Positions 21,894 through 22,632 of a DNA stretch of 22,632 bases are shown here, piece after piece. Source of the stretch: Candidatus Egaibacter danicus (GTDB lineage: Bacteria; Pseudomonadota; Gammaproteobacteria; Burkholderiales; Burkholderiaceae); the NCBI GenBank assembly GCA_011391115.1, contig JAABRC010000005.1, positions 1 to 22,632 on the forward strand. The letters are read 5' to 3'. A program made the translations under genes and the position numbers. Numbering within the stretch: the stretch's first letter is position 1; every line of letters starts with the position of its first letter. Below the pieces are notes generated by a model. That model worked only from the letters and a program-made list of their open reading frames with translations, was not told the DNA's origin and did no database searches.

Positions 21894-22567
21894 GGCTTCT
21901 CCCGGGAGTTGGTCGCGGCATTCACAAGACTGAAAGACCACAAAGGCCGCCGCGCGCCCAGCGCAACCTGCGTTGCCGTACCGGTTTGTGTGGAACTGTC
22001 CACCCATGCGGGGTCAACCTTGACCTTTTCAACTTTCACCGCAGCAAGGTGTTGACCCTGCAGCAACGGACTGGCAGACAGTCTGGCAACCCACGCATTC
22101 AGCGCAGCGGGCTCCAGTGTGAAGCCGCTGATATCGAGTTGCAGTTCGTCTGCCTTTACATCGGTCACCCACACTTGCGCAGGAATGCTGGCAGCCACCA
22201 GTTGCAGGCGTGCGGCATGCCCCTGACCGTCCTTGACACTGCCACGGCTCAATTCCGCCAGAATGGCCTGACGTTGAGCCCGCTCGGCACGTGCTGACTG
22301 CAATTGCTGCTCCAGCGCGGCCTCCGCAACCCCGGCTTCCACTTTGTTGGCCGCAACAGCGGCCTGCAGACTGGTCATTTCCGGCGCCTGCGCGTCGAGG
22401 GTTGCCTTGAAGCCGGCGATGGCCGAATTCAGGCTGGTAACCCAGGAAGCGCACAAGACACCGCCCAGAACCACAAACACAGCAACTGCCTGCAGCATCG
22501 TCCGGGCAGAGAAGTACCGTTTTTGCGTGAGCAATATCGGCGTGCAGAGGTTAATTTGCTGAGGCAT
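21890..22567 (-). CDS. mshI2: PilN-like MSHA biogenesis protein (MshI2)
   Basis: A 225-residue protein with the short cytoplasmic motif QINLCTPILL at the N-terminus. This matches the PilN-type INL motif that binds the PilM-like ATPase. A membrane span follows at about 25-45 (LQAVAVFVVLGGVLCASWV), then a coiled-coil region at about 48-110, and a ferredoxin-like periplasmic domain (ASIPAQVWVTDVKADELQLDISGFTLEPAALNAWV). In MSHA loci this gene lies between mshI (PilM-like) and mshJ (PilO-like), as here. The ATG at 22567 has no clear Shine-Dalgarno and follows the upstream stop by 13 bases. Confidence 0.82.
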   Translation of the reverse strand: MPQQINLCTPILLTQKRYFSARTMLQAVAVFVVLGGVLCASWVTSLNSAIAGFKATLDAQAPEMTSLQAAVAANKVEAGVAEAALEQQLQSARAERAQRQAILAELSRGSVKDGQGHAARLQLVAASIPAQVWVTDVKADELQLDISGFTLEPAALNAWVARLSASPLLQGQHLAAVKVEKVKVDPAWVDSSTQTGTATQVALGARRPLWSFSLVNAATNSREKP

Positions 22568-22580
22568 GGTTATTCAGCCA

Positions 22581-22632
22581 TCACAGCTTGCGGTTCTCGG
22601 TGCGCATCAGCGTGCCCAGCAAAGGCCAGCAC
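22581..22632 (-). CDS. mshI: C-terminal end of probable MshI (PilM-like), cut by the window
   Basis: The last 16 codons before a TGA at 22581-22583 read CWPLLGTLMRTENRKL on the coding strand. That resembles the C-terminal end of PilM/MshI ATPase-fold proteins, which have a small-helix L-G-x-x-x-R-x-E pattern. It is just upstream of the PilN-like gene, where mshI is expected. An alternative frame also reads to a TAA, so the frame choice rests on this resemblance only. Confidence 0.5.
   Translation of the reverse strand, partial: CWPLLGTLMRTENRKL

Overview
The window reads as a dense chromosomal segment from a high-GC betaproteobacterium of the order Burkholderiales, most probably a Comamonadaceae-like organism (Rhodoferax/Polaromonas/Acidovorax type). 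The basis is the protein flavour, the lpxK-trm112-kdsB-adk neighbourhood, a LexA with a long linker, and several matches to a short palindromic repeat that I remember from that family. This placement is inference; no rRNA or other marker gene is present. There are no tRNAs, insertion sequences, CRISPR arrays or phage genes. No stretch longer than 300 bases lacks a gene; the longest gaps are about 138, 118 and 117 bases.

Layout. (1) 1-2778, + strand: the end of the lipid A kinase gene lpxK, a Trm112-like small protein, kdsB and adk, i.e. envelope and housekeeping genes. (2) 2800-4933: a cytoplasmic-type asparaginase gene (-) diverges from lexA (+). Two tandem SOS boxes lie between them, and an uncharacterised 112-residue ORF follows lexA directly. 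(3) 4916-6541: a DUF1993 protein (-) diverges from a D-2-hydroxyacid dehydrogenase (+). (4) 6550-10528, - strand: two tandem FimV-like membrane proteins, clearly paralogous. (5) 10574-16988, + strand: an acyl-CoA catabolic block. It holds a PaaH-type 3-hydroxyacyl-CoA dehydrogenase, a crotonase-fold protein like the 'alternative oxepin-CoA hydrolases', a Crp/Fnr regulator, an APH-family kinase, an ACAD10/11-like acyl-CoA dehydrogenase, and a YfcG/YghU-type glutathione transferase. (6) 16985-22632, - strand: an MSHA-type IV pilus biogenesis operon in the order mshI(end)-PilN-like-mshJ-mshK-mshL-mshM-mshN. Most junctions are translationally coupled and the operon stops after mshN, without mshE.

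How the genes work together. The kinase/acyl-CoA dehydrogenase pair is the arrangement known for 4-hydroxyacyl-CoA breakdown (Pseudomonas Lva pathway, mammalian ACAD10/11). With the dehydrogenase, the crotonase and an embedded Crp/Fnr regulator, the block may be one regulated catabolic module. The msh genes encode the inner-membrane platform (PilM/N/O-like), the pilotin-like MshK, the secretin MshL, an ExeA-like ATPase and the TPR protein MshN. The FimV-like pair may also belong to pilus or polar-envelope assembly.

The least described items are the lexA-linked small ORF, which carries a repeat copy exactly in frame, the group of similar 53-56-bp repeats (up to four, three inside genes), and the FimV-like tandem with its repeated acidic tail.
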